Shown in pieces: positions 44,503-52,210 of a stretch of 64,000 nucleotides of DNA. Each line of letters opens with the position of its first letter. Within the stretch, counting starts at the first letter, position 1. A program made the translations under genes and the position numbers. The notes beneath the pieces are model-generated. The model did no database searches. It saw only the letters and a list, made by a program, of their open reading frames with translations, and was not told where the DNA came from. The stretch is from the NCBI GenBank assembly GCA_934247125.1, contig CAKQIZ010000001.1, positions 1-64,000 on the forward strand, written 5' to 3'. The DNA is from an uncultured Clostridia bacterium. Lineage in GTDB: Bacteria; Bacillota; Clostridia; Peptostreptococcales; Anaerovoracaceae.

Positions 44503-45309
44503 ATGGAACAGTTGAAAAATCATATCCTGGACAGCAGGAAAATAGTTATAAAGATAGGAAGCAATGTCCTTTCAGATAAAGACGGGGTCGTAAACAAAGC
44601 GGTCATACATAACATAGTCGAACAGGTCAATTCCCTCATGGAGATGGGCAAGCAGGTGATACTTGTGTCATCGGGAGCCGGTATCTGCGGAGTCGGAGCG
44701 ATCAACAAATGGAGCAGGCGCGGCGACATCAACTACAAGCAGGCGCTGTGCGCTATAGGGCAGGTCGAGCTGCTGATGGCGTACAAGGAATACTTCGGCG
44801 ACTATGACATCCACGTGGCACAGATGCTGCTCACAAGAGACGATTTCAATGACAATCACAGGACTCTGAACATAAGGAACACGATGTTCACGCTGATAGA
44901 CGAGGGCGTCGTGCCGATCGTCAACGAAAACGACAGCGTATGCGTCGAGGAGATCAAGATCGGAGACAACGACACGCTGGCAGCGCTCACATCGATATTG
45001 TGGAACGCGGATCTGATGATAATACTCAGCGATATAGACGGCGTATTCGACAAGGATCCGAAGGCCTGTGAGGACGCGAAGCTGATAGAGACCGTGGAAA
45101 GCGCAGAAAAGCTGCTGTCTTCGATCAGCATCGGAGAAAAGAGTTCGTTCGGCACCGGCGGTATCGAGACTAAGATAGAAGCTGCGTCAAAGGTCAATAA
45201 ATTCGGTATCCCGATGATACTTCTGAACGGATCTGAAAAGAATATCATCAAAGACAGTATCGAAGGGAACGGCAGAGGAACGCTGTTTCTCGGAACGATA
45301 AACAAATAG
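44503..45309 (+). CDS. proB: Glutamate 5-kinase
   Basis: First step of proline synthesis: phosphorylates glutamate. Amino-acid kinase fold with VIKIGSNVL at the N-terminus, VSSGAG, VNENDSV and FGTGGIETKI. At 268 residues it lacks the C-terminal PUA domain of E. coli ProB, as in many Firmicutes. AGGAGG lies upstream. Forms an operon with proC (28-base gap). Confidence 0.95.
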   Translation: MEQLKNHILDSRKIVIKIGSNVLSDKDGVVNKAVIHNIVEQVNSLMEMGKQVILVSSGAGICGVGAINKWSRRGDINYKQALCAIGQVELLMAYKEYFGDYDIHVAQMLLTRDDFNDNHRTLNIRNTMFTLIDEGVVPIVNENDSVCVEEIKIGDNDTLAALTSILWNADLMIILSDIDGVFDKDPKACEDAKLIETVESAEKLLSSISIGEKSSFGTGGIETKIEAASKVNKFGIPMILLNGSEKNIIKDSIEGNGRGTLFLGTINK

Positions 45310-45337
45310 AGCTACAGGCGAAACAGAGGTATATATC

Positions 45338-46150
45338 ATGAAAAAAATAGGATTTATAGGTATAGGAAATATGGGAGGTGCTATCCTCTCCGGATATGCG
45401 CAGTCGGAAAACGCAAAGAATATGGAGCTTCTGGCGTTCGACATGAACAGCGAGCTCTGCAGCAGCACGAAAGAGAAGATCCCGCAGCTTGAGCTTTGCA
45501 GCAGCGGCAGAGAGTTATGCAGTATGGCGGACACTGTGATCATAGGTGTAAAACCGCAGGTGATAGGCGGAGTGCTCGAGGAACTTGCAGGTGCGTATGA
45601 CAGCAGCAAGACTGTGATTTCCATGGCGGCAGGCATCAGCATAGAAAAAGTACAGCGTTATCTCGGAGACGACGCAAAAATAATAAGGATAATGCCGAAT
45701 ACTCCGGCAAAGGTCGGAGAAGCCATGGTGGCAATGTGCCGCAATGACAATGTCAGCGATGAGATATTCGATGAGGCGACAGAGATATTCGCAGGGATAG
45801 GAAGAGCTGAACACATAGAGGAAAGTCTGATAGACTGCGTGATCGGAGTGAGCGGCAGCAGCCCTGCATACACTTATATGTATATACAGGCACTGATCGA
45901 AGCGGCAGCAGCTAACGGTATGGATGAGCAGAAGGCAAGAGTGTTTGCTGCGCAGTCGGTGCTCGGAGCAGCCAGGATGGTGCTGGAAAGCAGCGAGTCA
46001 GTCGAACAGCTGAGGATAAACGTGTGCTCGCCTAACGGTACCACGATAGAAGCGGTCGACAGGCTTTTTGCAAACGGATTCATGGATGACGTAAAGGAAG
46101 GATTCCAGGCGGCTGTGGACAGATCCATAGAGATGGGGAAGGAAGAATAA
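45338..46150 (+). CDS. proC: Pyrroline-5-carboxylate reductase
   Basis: Last step of proline synthesis. N-terminal Rossmann motif GFIGIGNMGGAI, GVKPQV, RIMPNTPA, and the C-terminal dimer domain with GVSGSSPAY and SPNGTTIEA. 270 residues. Its stop overlaps the nudF ATG by one base (TAATG), so the two are translationally coupled. Confidence 0.96.
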   Translation: MKKIGFIGIGNMGGAILSGYAQSENAKNMELLAFDMNSELCSSTKEKIPQLELCSSGRELCSMADTVIIGVKPQVIGGVLEELAGAYDSSKTVISMAAGISIEKVQRYLGDDAKIIRIMPNTPAKVGEAMVAMCRNDNVSDEIFDEATEIFAGIGRAEHIEESLIDCVIGVSGSSPAYTYMYIQALIEAAAANGMDEQKARVFAAQSVLGAARMVLESSESVEQLRINVCSPNGTTIEAVDRLFANGFMDDVKEGFQAAVDRSIEMGKEE

Positions 46151-46698
46151 TGATTTTTGAAGAAAAGAAGGTCGCCAGCGAAAGGATATATGAGGGAGCT
46201 ATCCTCAATGTCAGACGTGACGAGGTGACCGCTGTCAAAGGCCATGCATACAGAGAGATAATAGAGCACAACGGTGCCGTTGCGATTATTGCGATAAAGG
46301 ATGACGGCAATGTGATCATGGTCAGCCAGTACAGGTATGCATGTGGCAGAGCAGTGCTCGAGATCCCTGCGGGCAAGATCGACAGGGGCGAGACGGATCC
46401 GGCACAGGTGGCTGCTCGTGAATTCAGGGAAGAGACCGGCTACACTGCAGGTAACATAAAGTATCTGGGAAAGATAAATCCGAGCGTGGCGTATTCGGAA
46501 GAAGTGATATATATTTATGCGATGACAGATCTCACGCCGGGTGAACAGGACCTCGACGACGATGAGGCTCTCGACGTTGTCGAGTACCCGTTCGGAGAGG
46601 TTTACGAAATGGCGGCGCAGGGAAAGCTGATCGATGCTAAGACAGTAGCGGGGCTACTGATGGCTAAAGAGCAGCTGCGTGACATACTGCTTCCGTGA
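46150..46698 (+). CDS. nudF: NUDIX hydrolase, ADP-ribose pyrophosphatase type
   Basis: Hydrolyses ADP-ribose or similar nucleotide sugars. Complete NUDIX box around residues 77-100 (GKIDRGETDPAQVAAREFRE then ETG). 182 residues, normal for NudF. Downstream of proBC; in Clostridia nudF is often next to spoIIM and xerD, which also lie close here. Its 3' end overlaps the end of the convergent spoIIM-like gene by 35 bases and its terminator lies inside that gene. Confidence 0.92.
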   Translation: MIFEEKKVASERIYEGAILNVRRDEVTAVKGHAYREIIEHNGAVAIIAIKDDGNVIMVSQYRYACGRAVLEIPAGKIDRGETDPAQVAAREFREETGYTAGNIKYLGKINPSVAYSEEVIYIYAMTDLTPGEQDLDDDEALDVVEYPFGEVYEMAAQGKLIDAKTVAGLLMAKEQLRDILLP

Positions 46699-47200
46699 CA
46701 CAGCCTGTGAAGATAAGGAAAGCGGCGACAGACAGTATCATGTACAGACCTTTCATCTCCTGAGGGGGTCTGTTTTTTTTGAGAACTTCAGACGAGGAAC
46801 AGTAAAATGCGGCGACTGTCAGCGCTATGAAGGCAGGTATGATAAAGAGATTCGGCGGCAGTATGTTGAACAGCGACAGCGATACGGCGTTATCAGCGTT
46901 GACATATATCAGCCCGTTGCAGAAGCCGACCGCGAAGCTTTTGAACCAGAGTATCACAGGCGGGAGCGGGCTCAGGTATCGGCTGATGACAGCCGTCAGC
47001 GCGGCTGCGGCAGGTATGAGATTTGATATCAGCGCAGACGTGAACATCCTGAAAAAGCCTGCGGACGGATCCGAAAAACTGCAGATCAGCAGAGCAAACA
47101 GATACGAATTGTTTTCCTCTGCAAGGTTCATGCTGAAAAAAAGTCCTGTGAACAGGCCTGTCGTAAAAATGAAAACAAATATCGGTACAAGTTTTTTCAT
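46664..47200 (-). CDS. SpoIIM-like (DUF95) membrane protein
   Basis: Resembles stage II sporulation protein M, a membrane part of the DMP peptidoglycan machinery driving engulfment. About five hydrophobic helices; the segment GFCNGLIYVNA...LPPNLFIIPAFIALTVAA matches the SpoIIM GF..G and LPxNL.LIP pattern. Start ATG 47200 has AGAGAGG upstream; the frame extends 20 residues further but without a ribosome site. 178 residues, slightly short. Convergent with nudF, with 35 bases of overlap. Contains a run of eight A (sense strand) near its end, the complement of the nudF terminator T-run. Confidence 0.75.
   Translation of the reverse strand: MKKLVPIFVFIFTTGLFTGLFFSMNLAEENNSYLFALLICSFSDPSAGFFRMFTSALISNLIPAAAALTAVISRYLSPLPPVILWFKSFAVGFCNGLIYVNADNAVSLSLFNILPPNLFIIPAFIALTVAAFYCSSSEVLKKNRPPQEMKGLYMILSVAAFLIFTGCVTEAVCHAAAL
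46744..46780 (+). terminator. proBC-nudF terminator inside the spoIIM-like gene
   Basis: ACAGACC (46744-46750) and GGTCTGT (46767-46773) pair, followed by a run of eight T. It serves plus-strand transcription but lies within the coding region of the opposite-strand gene. Confidence 0.8.
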
Positions 47201-47381
47201 ATGTATATCCTCTCTTTTTCCGGCAGCGTCACTGCGATCCGAAAACCGGCACAGCGGCACAGTTATAAATCATCCGGTAAAATGATATGCCGGCGGTGAC
47301 ATTGATATTCGCGATGCATATGAAAAAAACGCAGAAAGCATAAATTTAAGACATTTGCAATCTGTACAGGAGGGGGGCGTT

Positions 47382-48632
47382 GTGTTAAAGTATGAGCATA
47401 TGTACAAGATGATTTTTCCGTGTGAACAGGAAAGGAAAAGGTGTCACATGAATAAGGCTATGAGAAAGAGAAGCTTGCCTGCAGTTCTGCTTGCGCTGTG
47501 CATGGTTGTAATGCTCCTGCCGGCAGCTGCGTTTGCAGAAGATGGGAACGGGGTGTCAGGTATTAAAGATACTCCCGGTGGAGCTGGCATCAGAGTTGAT
47601 ACAACTGTCAGAGATAATTATACGGATTTAAGTATAACCGATGATATCGACATAATGGCAGGCGAAGGTTATATTATCGATTTCACTAAAGAAGATGATC
47701 TGTCATATGCCCTGAAGGCTCTGGCTGGCTCAAAGGGAACAAGGTATTATAAATTCGAGAATTCGGATAATAAAGCACTTGTTGAAACGGAAATTCAGGA
47801 GGAAGCTTTACTAAAATTCGTCGTGGATGAAGCCGGAAACAAGGCGGTGATGACTCTGGTGGATGATGCGAGCGCAGGAGCATCTTACCAGCTGGATTTC
47901 ATTTACACTCAGTATACAGGTTCCATGCTGACATATACCGGAACTACCATGGATCCGAATACCGGGGAGATGGTTTTCCATGAAATAAGAGATGATTACT
48001 ATACGAAATATAAATTCAACTGTAAGCTGAATCTGAATACCGCGGATATCGAAAGCGGTATGATAAAGACCATTCGCATTGACAATGCGAAGCTTTCGTT
48101 TAAGACGGGCGAAGCACCGGAGTTTACTGCGAACGTGGCTGACGGATATGGAGATTTTTATACTCTTTTCTGCCAGGACTGGAGCGTAGGTTCGTGGAAC
48201 AGCAGCACGCAGATCGTACATGCTGTGGATACACCTGATGAATATGCGTTCAAAGCCTTTGAAAAGGATAAGAAGTATTATTATTCCGTTTTTGCAGAAC
48301 TGACATCTGCAGCAGGCCAGAAGAACTGCAGATTTGATGAGAACACGAGGCTGATACTGAATGGCAGGGAAGTTACGTATTCTTCAAAGGACGTAGCTGA
48401 TGGATATGTATATTTCTACGACGTTGCGGTAATGACTCCGACCGGTGAAGTTGTTCCGCAGCCTGGTCAGGACGGCAGCGCTGCCGGCAAGGCAGAGCTT
48501 AAGGGCAAGAAGAATGATCACGCCGCAAAGACAGGCGACGCTGCGGATCCGATGCTTTACGCAGGGATAATGCTGCTGGCGGCAGCCGTTGCAGGCGCAG
48601 CAGTTCTTTACAGAAAAAAGGCGAAGAACTAG
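47382..48632 (+). CDS. Secreted, probably wall-anchored protein of unknown function
   Basis: No family recognised. A signal peptide is clear (RKRSLPAVLLALCMVVMLLP then AAAFAED), a mostly beta-type extracellular part of about 330 residues rich in Asp, Thr and Tyr follows, then a charged linker and the C-terminal sorting-like tail AAKTGD, a hydrophobic helix and RKKAKN. KTGD plus helix plus basic end resembles non-LPXTG sortase signals of Clostridia. Start is ambiguous: GTG 47382 has a very strong AGGAGGGGGG site but gives a long N-region; ATG 47448 gives a standard signal peptide. No sortase gene is nearby. Confidence 0.75.
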   Translation: MLKYEHMYKMIFPCEQERKRCHMNKAMRKRSLPAVLLALCMVVMLLPAAAFAEDGNGVSGIKDTPGGAGIRVDTTVRDNYTDLSITDDIDIMAGEGYIIDFTKEDDLSYALKALAGSKGTRYYKFENSDNKALVETEIQEEALLKFVVDEAGNKAVMTLVDDASAGASYQLDFIYTQYTGSMLTYTGTTMDPNTGEMVFHEIRDDYYTKYKFNCKLNLNTADIESGMIKTIRIDNAKLSFKTGEAPEFTANVADGYGDFYTLFCQDWSVGSWNSSTQIVHAVDTPDEYAFKAFEKDKKYYYSVFAELTSAAGQKNCRFDENTRLILNGREVTYSSKDVADGYVYFYDVAVMTPTGEVVPQPGQDGSAAGKAELKGKKNDHAAKTGDAADPMLYAGIMLLAAAVAGAAVLYRKKAKN

Positions 48633-48718
48633 AGCGTACACATGATCACTTTGGAACAGATGAATGATATCCTGTATGCAGGAACAGATAAAACACACCC
48701 TGAAGTTAGAAAAGATTA

Positions 48719-48747
48719 TTGTAAACCATTGCTTATAAGAGTATAAT
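48719..48747 (+). promoter_or_regulatory. Sigma-A promoter of the xerD-like gene
   Basis: TTGTAA (48719-48724), 17-base spacer, TATAAT (48742-48747), 46 bases before the ATG. Confidence 0.62.
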
Positions 48748-48793
48748 TAATACATCATATATACTTATTGAAGCAAAAGGGTGAGAATGTCAT

Positions 48794-49675
48794 ATGTACA
48801 CTAAAGATTTTATGGAATATCTGCAGAAAGAGCGAAAAATGTCGAAGAACACGCTGGAGGCTTACAACCGCGACGTCCTTGAGTTCATGGCATTTGAAGG
48901 CTCCAGAGGCATGACTGACATACTGAATACATCGAGCACAGAGATAATTGCATTTTTGCACAATCTAAAGATATCGGGGAAATCCGCGGCGACGGTGAAC
49001 AGAAAACTGGCCTCCGTGCGGGCGTTTTTCAATTACCTCATCGAAACAGAGCTTGTGAAAGTGAATCCGACAGCGAACATCAAGTCGCCGAAAATCGAAA
49101 GAAAAAAGCTCGACTATCTCGAGATCGAAGAAATAGACAGGCTCCTGGCTGTACCGGACGATTCGGTGAAGGGAATCAGAGACAGAGCCATACTCGAAGT
49201 CCTCTACGCGACCGGGATCAGAGTCAGCGAGCTGATAGAGGCGAATGTGGACGATATCAATCTCAGGATGGGTTTCATCACCTGCGACGGCGAGCAGAGC
49301 CGCCCGAGGATCGTGCCGCTGGGAAGACCTTCGAGAGCCGCACTCGAGAACTACATATATGACAGCAGGACAAAACTCATAAAAGACAATGCTGATGAGC
49401 CTGCGCTCTTTGTAAATTACAGCGGAAAGCGCATAACGAGACAGGGATTGTGGAAGATCCTCAAGGAATACGGGGTCAAGGCGGGTATAGACAAGAAGCT
49501 TACTCCGAATATCATAAGAACTTCGTTTGCGGTACATATGCTGCAGAATGGTGCAGATCTCAAATCGCTGCAGGAACTTATGGGGCACGAAGACATCACA
49601 GCGACTCATGTGTACCTGTCAGTGACAAAAAACAGGATCAAGGATGTGTACGACAAATCGCATCCGAGAGCATAG
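48794..49675 (+). CDS. xerD: XerD-like tyrosine recombinase with altered active site
   Basis: Site-specific recombinase of the XerC/XerD group, normally resolving chromosome dimers at dif. SAM-like N-terminal core-binding domain about 1-85, catalytic domain about 105-290. Arg I (R143 in ATGIRVSEL), Arg II (R242), the second His (H265 in MGHED) and the nucleophile Y274 are present. Two usual residues differ: the HxxR histidine is N239 (TPNIIRTSF) and the beta-hairpin Lys appears replaced by Glu (E167). 293 residues, with AAGGGTGAG upstream. Location near nudF and spoIIM-like genes matches xerD in Clostridia. Confidence 0.9.
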   Translation: MYTKDFMEYLQKERKMSKNTLEAYNRDVLEFMAFEGSRGMTDILNTSSTEIIAFLHNLKISGKSAATVNRKLASVRAFFNYLIETELVKVNPTANIKSPKIERKKLDYLEIEEIDRLLAVPDDSVKGIRDRAILEVLYATGIRVSELIEANVDDINLRMGFITCDGEQSRPRIVPLGRPSRAALENYIYDSRTKLIKDNADEPALFVNYSGKRITRQGLWKILKEYGVKAGIDKKLTPNIIRTSFAVHMLQNGADLKSLQELMGHEDITATHVYLSVTKNRIKDVYDKSHPRA

Positions 49676-49740
49676 CTGCGGCTTTTGGGCATGCCATGTT
49701 TTTTGGCGGTGCAGTTTTCGGCGATGCAGGAAAAAAGTGC

Positions 49741-49770
49741 TTGAATCGTGTACATGTTCTGTAGTATAAT
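49741..49770 (+). promoter_or_regulatory. rplS: Sigma-A promoter of rplS
   Basis: TTGAAT (49741-49746), 18-base spacer, TATAAT (49765-49770), 80 bases before the rplS start. Confidence 0.75.
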
Positions 49771-49777
49771 ATCTTGG

Positions 49778-49838
49778 TATTACGGGCGGTCCTCTGGTCT
49801 TATGAACGGGTCATAGCCAAGAACGTCTAGGAGTTAAG
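49778..49838 (+). promoter_or_regulatory. Structured rplS leader, possible L19 leader
   Basis: The leader contains an imperfect hairpin (TGGTCTTATGA against TCATAGCCA around ACGGG) before the AAGGAGG site. L19 leader RNAs are known upstream of rplS in low-GC Gram-positives; the consensus could not be checked here. Confidence 0.35.
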
Positions 49839-49850
49839 GAGGAAGAATCA

Positions 49851-50198
49851 ATGAACGTATTAGATTCAGTTGTACAGGAATATATCAAATCTGATATCCC
49901 TGCTTTCGGAGTTGGTGACACGGTAAAGGTGCACGTTAAGATCAAGGAAGGAAACAGAGAAAGAATCCAGATATTCGAGGGCTTTGTTTTAAAGAGACAG
50001 AACGGTGGCATCGGCGAGACATTCACAGTAAGAAGGATCGCTTCAGGTGTAGGTGTTGAAAAGACATTCCCTATCCACTCACCGCTGGTTGAGAAGATCG
50101 AAGTTGTAAGAAAGGGTGCTGTAAGAAGAGCAAGACTCCACTACATGCGTGAAAGAACCGGTAAATCAGCTAAGATCAAGACAAAAGAAGAAAAATAA
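49851..50198 (+). CDS. rplS: Ribosomal protein bL19
   Basis: 50S subunit protein at the 30S interface. Typical stretches: [46 protein letters not shown] in shortened form about residues 24-87, and [18 protein letters not shown] at the end. 115 residues. Codons are the highly expressed set (ATC, CCT, GTA, GTT). AAGGAGG upstream, own promoter and terminator; the usual rpsP-rimM-trmD partners are not adjacent. Confidence 0.98.
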   Translation: MNVLDSVVQEYIKSDIPAFGVGDTVKVHVKIKEGNRERIQIFEGFVLKRQNGGIGETFTVRRIASGVGVEKTFPIHSPLVEKIEVVRKGAVRRARLHYMRERTGKSAKIKTKEEK

Positions 50199-50202
50199 AA
50201 AG

Positions 50203-50225
50203 AGGAGCCTTCAGGGCTCCTTTTC
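50203..50225 (+). terminator. Terminator of rplS
   Basis: AGGAGCC (50203-50209) and GGCTCCT (50215-50221) pair around TTCAG, followed by TTT. Confidence 0.85.
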
Positions 50226-50272
50226 AATATACGGACAAAATACAGGAAGATAAGGGAAGAAAGGCGGAGTCA

Positions 50273-51151
50273 ATGGAAAATATCAACTGGTACCCCGGAC
50301 ATATGAAAAAAACGCGAGAGCTGATACAGGAAAATCTCAAGCTCGTTGATGCGGTCATCGAGGTGATAGACGCCAGGATACCTGTTTCCAGCAGGAATCC
50401 GATAATAGATGAGCTGGTAAAGAGCAAGCCGCGAATAATCGTACTGAACAAGAGCGATCTGGCTGACGGCAGCATGAGCCGCAGCTGGGAGGAATATTTC
50501 AGGAAAGAAGGCAGTCGTGCGCTTTCCATGAACTGCATGAGCGGGGCAGGAGTGAAGCAGCTGTTCGGCATACTGGAGAAAATGGCGGAAGAAAAGAACA
50601 GAGAACGGAGCATGCAGAAGCCGTTCAGACTGATGATAGTGGGAGTCCCGAATGTCGGCAAGTCGTCGCTGATAAACAGGATGACGGGGAAAAAGAGCGC
50701 GCAGACTGGCGACAGACCGGGCGTCACCAGAGGGAAACAGTGGCTGAAGCTCAAAAACGGCATGCAGCTGCTGGATACGCCTGGAATCCTGTGGCCTAAG
50801 TTCGAAGATCCGAAAGCAGGGATGGATCTCGCTTTCTGCGGATCGATAAAGGATGAGATACTCGATGTGCCGACGCTGGGAATGGAGCTGATCGGAGTGC
50901 TGGCTTCTCAGTATCCGGAGATGCTGAAGGAACGATACAAGCTGGATGAGATCGCAGAAACACCGCTTGAGAACATGGAGAACATGGCAGTCAAGAGAGG
51001 ATGCATACTGCCGGGCAAGCGCATAGACTACGAGCGCATAGGCAGACTGGTGCTCGACGAGTTCAGGAGCGGGAAGATAGGCCGCATAACGCTGGAAAAG
51101 CCGCAGAACGCCGATACATCTGAGGCTGTTTCGGAAAGCGGCAGCTGTTAG
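50273..51151 (+). CDS. rbgA: Ribosome biogenesis GTPase RbgA (YlqF)
   Basis: Circularly permuted GTPase for late 50S assembly. N-terminal WYPGHMKK signature, G4 NKSD (about 62-65) before G1 GVPNVGKSS (about 124-132), G3 DTPGI, and a C-terminal ANTAR-like domain from about 200. 292 residues. Start just after the rplS terminator. The rplS-rbgA-rnhB order is typical for Firmicutes. Confidence 0.95.
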   Translation: MENINWYPGHMKKTRELIQENLKLVDAVIEVIDARIPVSSRNPIIDELVKSKPRIIVLNKSDLADGSMSRSWEEYFRKEGSRALSMNCMSGAGVKQLFGILEKMAEEKNRERSMQKPFRLMIVGVPNVGKSSLINRMTGKKSAQTGDRPGVTRGKQWLKLKNGMQLLDTPGILWPKFEDPKAGMDLAFCGSIKDEILDVPTLGMELIGVLASQYPEMLKERYKLDEIAETPLENMENMAVKRGCILPGKRIDYERIGRLVLDEFRSGKIGRITLEKPQNADTSEAVSESGSC

Positions 51152-51181
51152 GTATGCCGGACAGAGAAAGGCAGAGTTTAT

Positions 51182-51853
51182 ATGGGAATGACAAAAGCAG
51201 AACGGCTGGAAAGACAGAAAATGCGTCTGGCCGAGATGAAAGAGCGTGAAGCAGAGCTGCATGCTGCGGGATACAGCAATATCGCAGGAGTAGATGAAGT
51301 GGGGCGCGGGCCTCTCGCAGGTCCTGTAGTCACGGCGGCAGTGGTGCTCCCGGATGACTTCGATGTGCTCGGCGTCGACGATTCAAAGAAGCTTTCCGAA
51401 AAAAAGCGCGAGGAACTTTACGATGTGATAATGGAGAAAGCAGTGGCATACGGCATAGGCATGGCAGATCATGATGTGATAGATGAGATGAATATCCTGC
51501 AGGCGACAAAGCAGGCTATGCGGCAGGCGCTTTCGGAGCTAGATGCGATGCTGGAAAGCCGCAGTGCGGGCAGTGTCGATTATGTACTGCTCGATGCAGT
51601 GGAGATAGAGGACATTGATATACCTCAGGAATCAGTGATAAAAGGCGATGCGAAGATCCTCTGCATCGCTGCGGCGTCGATCATAGCGAAGGTCACGAGA
51701 GACAGGATGATGGTCGAGTATGCGAAGGAGTTCCCGGGCTACGGATTCGAAAAGAACAAGGGTTACGGGACCAGGCAGCACTATGATGGCATAGACAGTC
51801 AGGGCATATGCCCGATACACAGGAAGACATTTTTGAAAAAATATTTCGAATGA
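51182..51853 (+). CDS. rnhB: Ribonuclease HII
   Basis: Removes RNA or single ribonucleotides from DNA. Catalytic acids: D38-E39 in GVDEVGRGPLAGP, the D in LLDAV, and further Asp/Glu in the IIAKVTRDR region; end motif KGYGTRQHYDGI. 223 residues, with an N-terminal basic helix. Follows rbgA by 30 bases. Confidence 0.95.
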   Translation: MGMTKAERLERQKMRLAEMKEREAELHAAGYSNIAGVDEVGRGPLAGPVVTAAVVLPDDFDVLGVDDSKKLSEKKREELYDVIMEKAVAYGIGMADHDVIDEMNILQATKQAMRQALSELDAMLESRSAGSVDYVLLDAVEIEDIDIPQESVIKGDAKILCIAAASIIAKVTRDRMMVEYAKEFPGYGFEKNKGYGTRQHYDGIDSQGICPIHRKTFLKKYFE

Positions 51854-52035
51854 CAGGCGCCGCGGGACGTGGTGAGCACGTCAGGCGGTATCAGCACATT
51901 CGCGATACGTGGGCGATACATGAACTGCCGGCATTATGCATACGTGGCATGCAGACGTTCCGTTCCATGCTTCGCGCTGACGGGTGAATGGAAAAAGCTT
52001 GCCCGGCGGGTCTTTTCATGGTAATATAAAAATGT
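51854..52035. other. Non-coding stretch after rnhB
   Basis: No gene or clear terminator. A hairpin is formed by GACGTG/CACGTC around GTGAG near 51865-51882 with flanking CGCC/GGCG. A weak promoter (TTTTCA 52013-52018, 17 bases, TATACG) may drive the riboswitch operon. Confidence 0.4.
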
Positions 52036-52132
52036 TATACGACTGACGGTAATAGTGGAATCGACCACGTGAAGTATAATGAAACAGTGAGCCGACCGTC
52101 TGGGCAGAGGGCCCGGGCAGTCTGGCTCTTTT
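52036..52132 (+). promoter_or_regulatory. ZTP (pfl) riboswitch upstream of fhs
   Basis: Matches the pfl motif: CGACTGACGG near 52040, hairpin GTGG/CCAC (52056-52069), a variable linker, then the conserved GCCGACCGTCTGGGCAG (52091-52107). Downstream, GAGCCGAC (52089-52096) can pair with GTCTGGCTC (52120-52128, one bulge) followed by TTTT, a terminator that would break the aptamer; ligand binding should therefore switch the operon on. ZTP signals shortage of 10-formyl-THF, which Fhs makes, fitting the known class context. Confidence 0.88.
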
Positions 52133-52210
52133 CACATTCAAATCAGGGACGCCGTGAGGGGATAACCTGATGTCGGCATGCGCCGACAAATAAATGAAAG
52201 GAATGAGATT

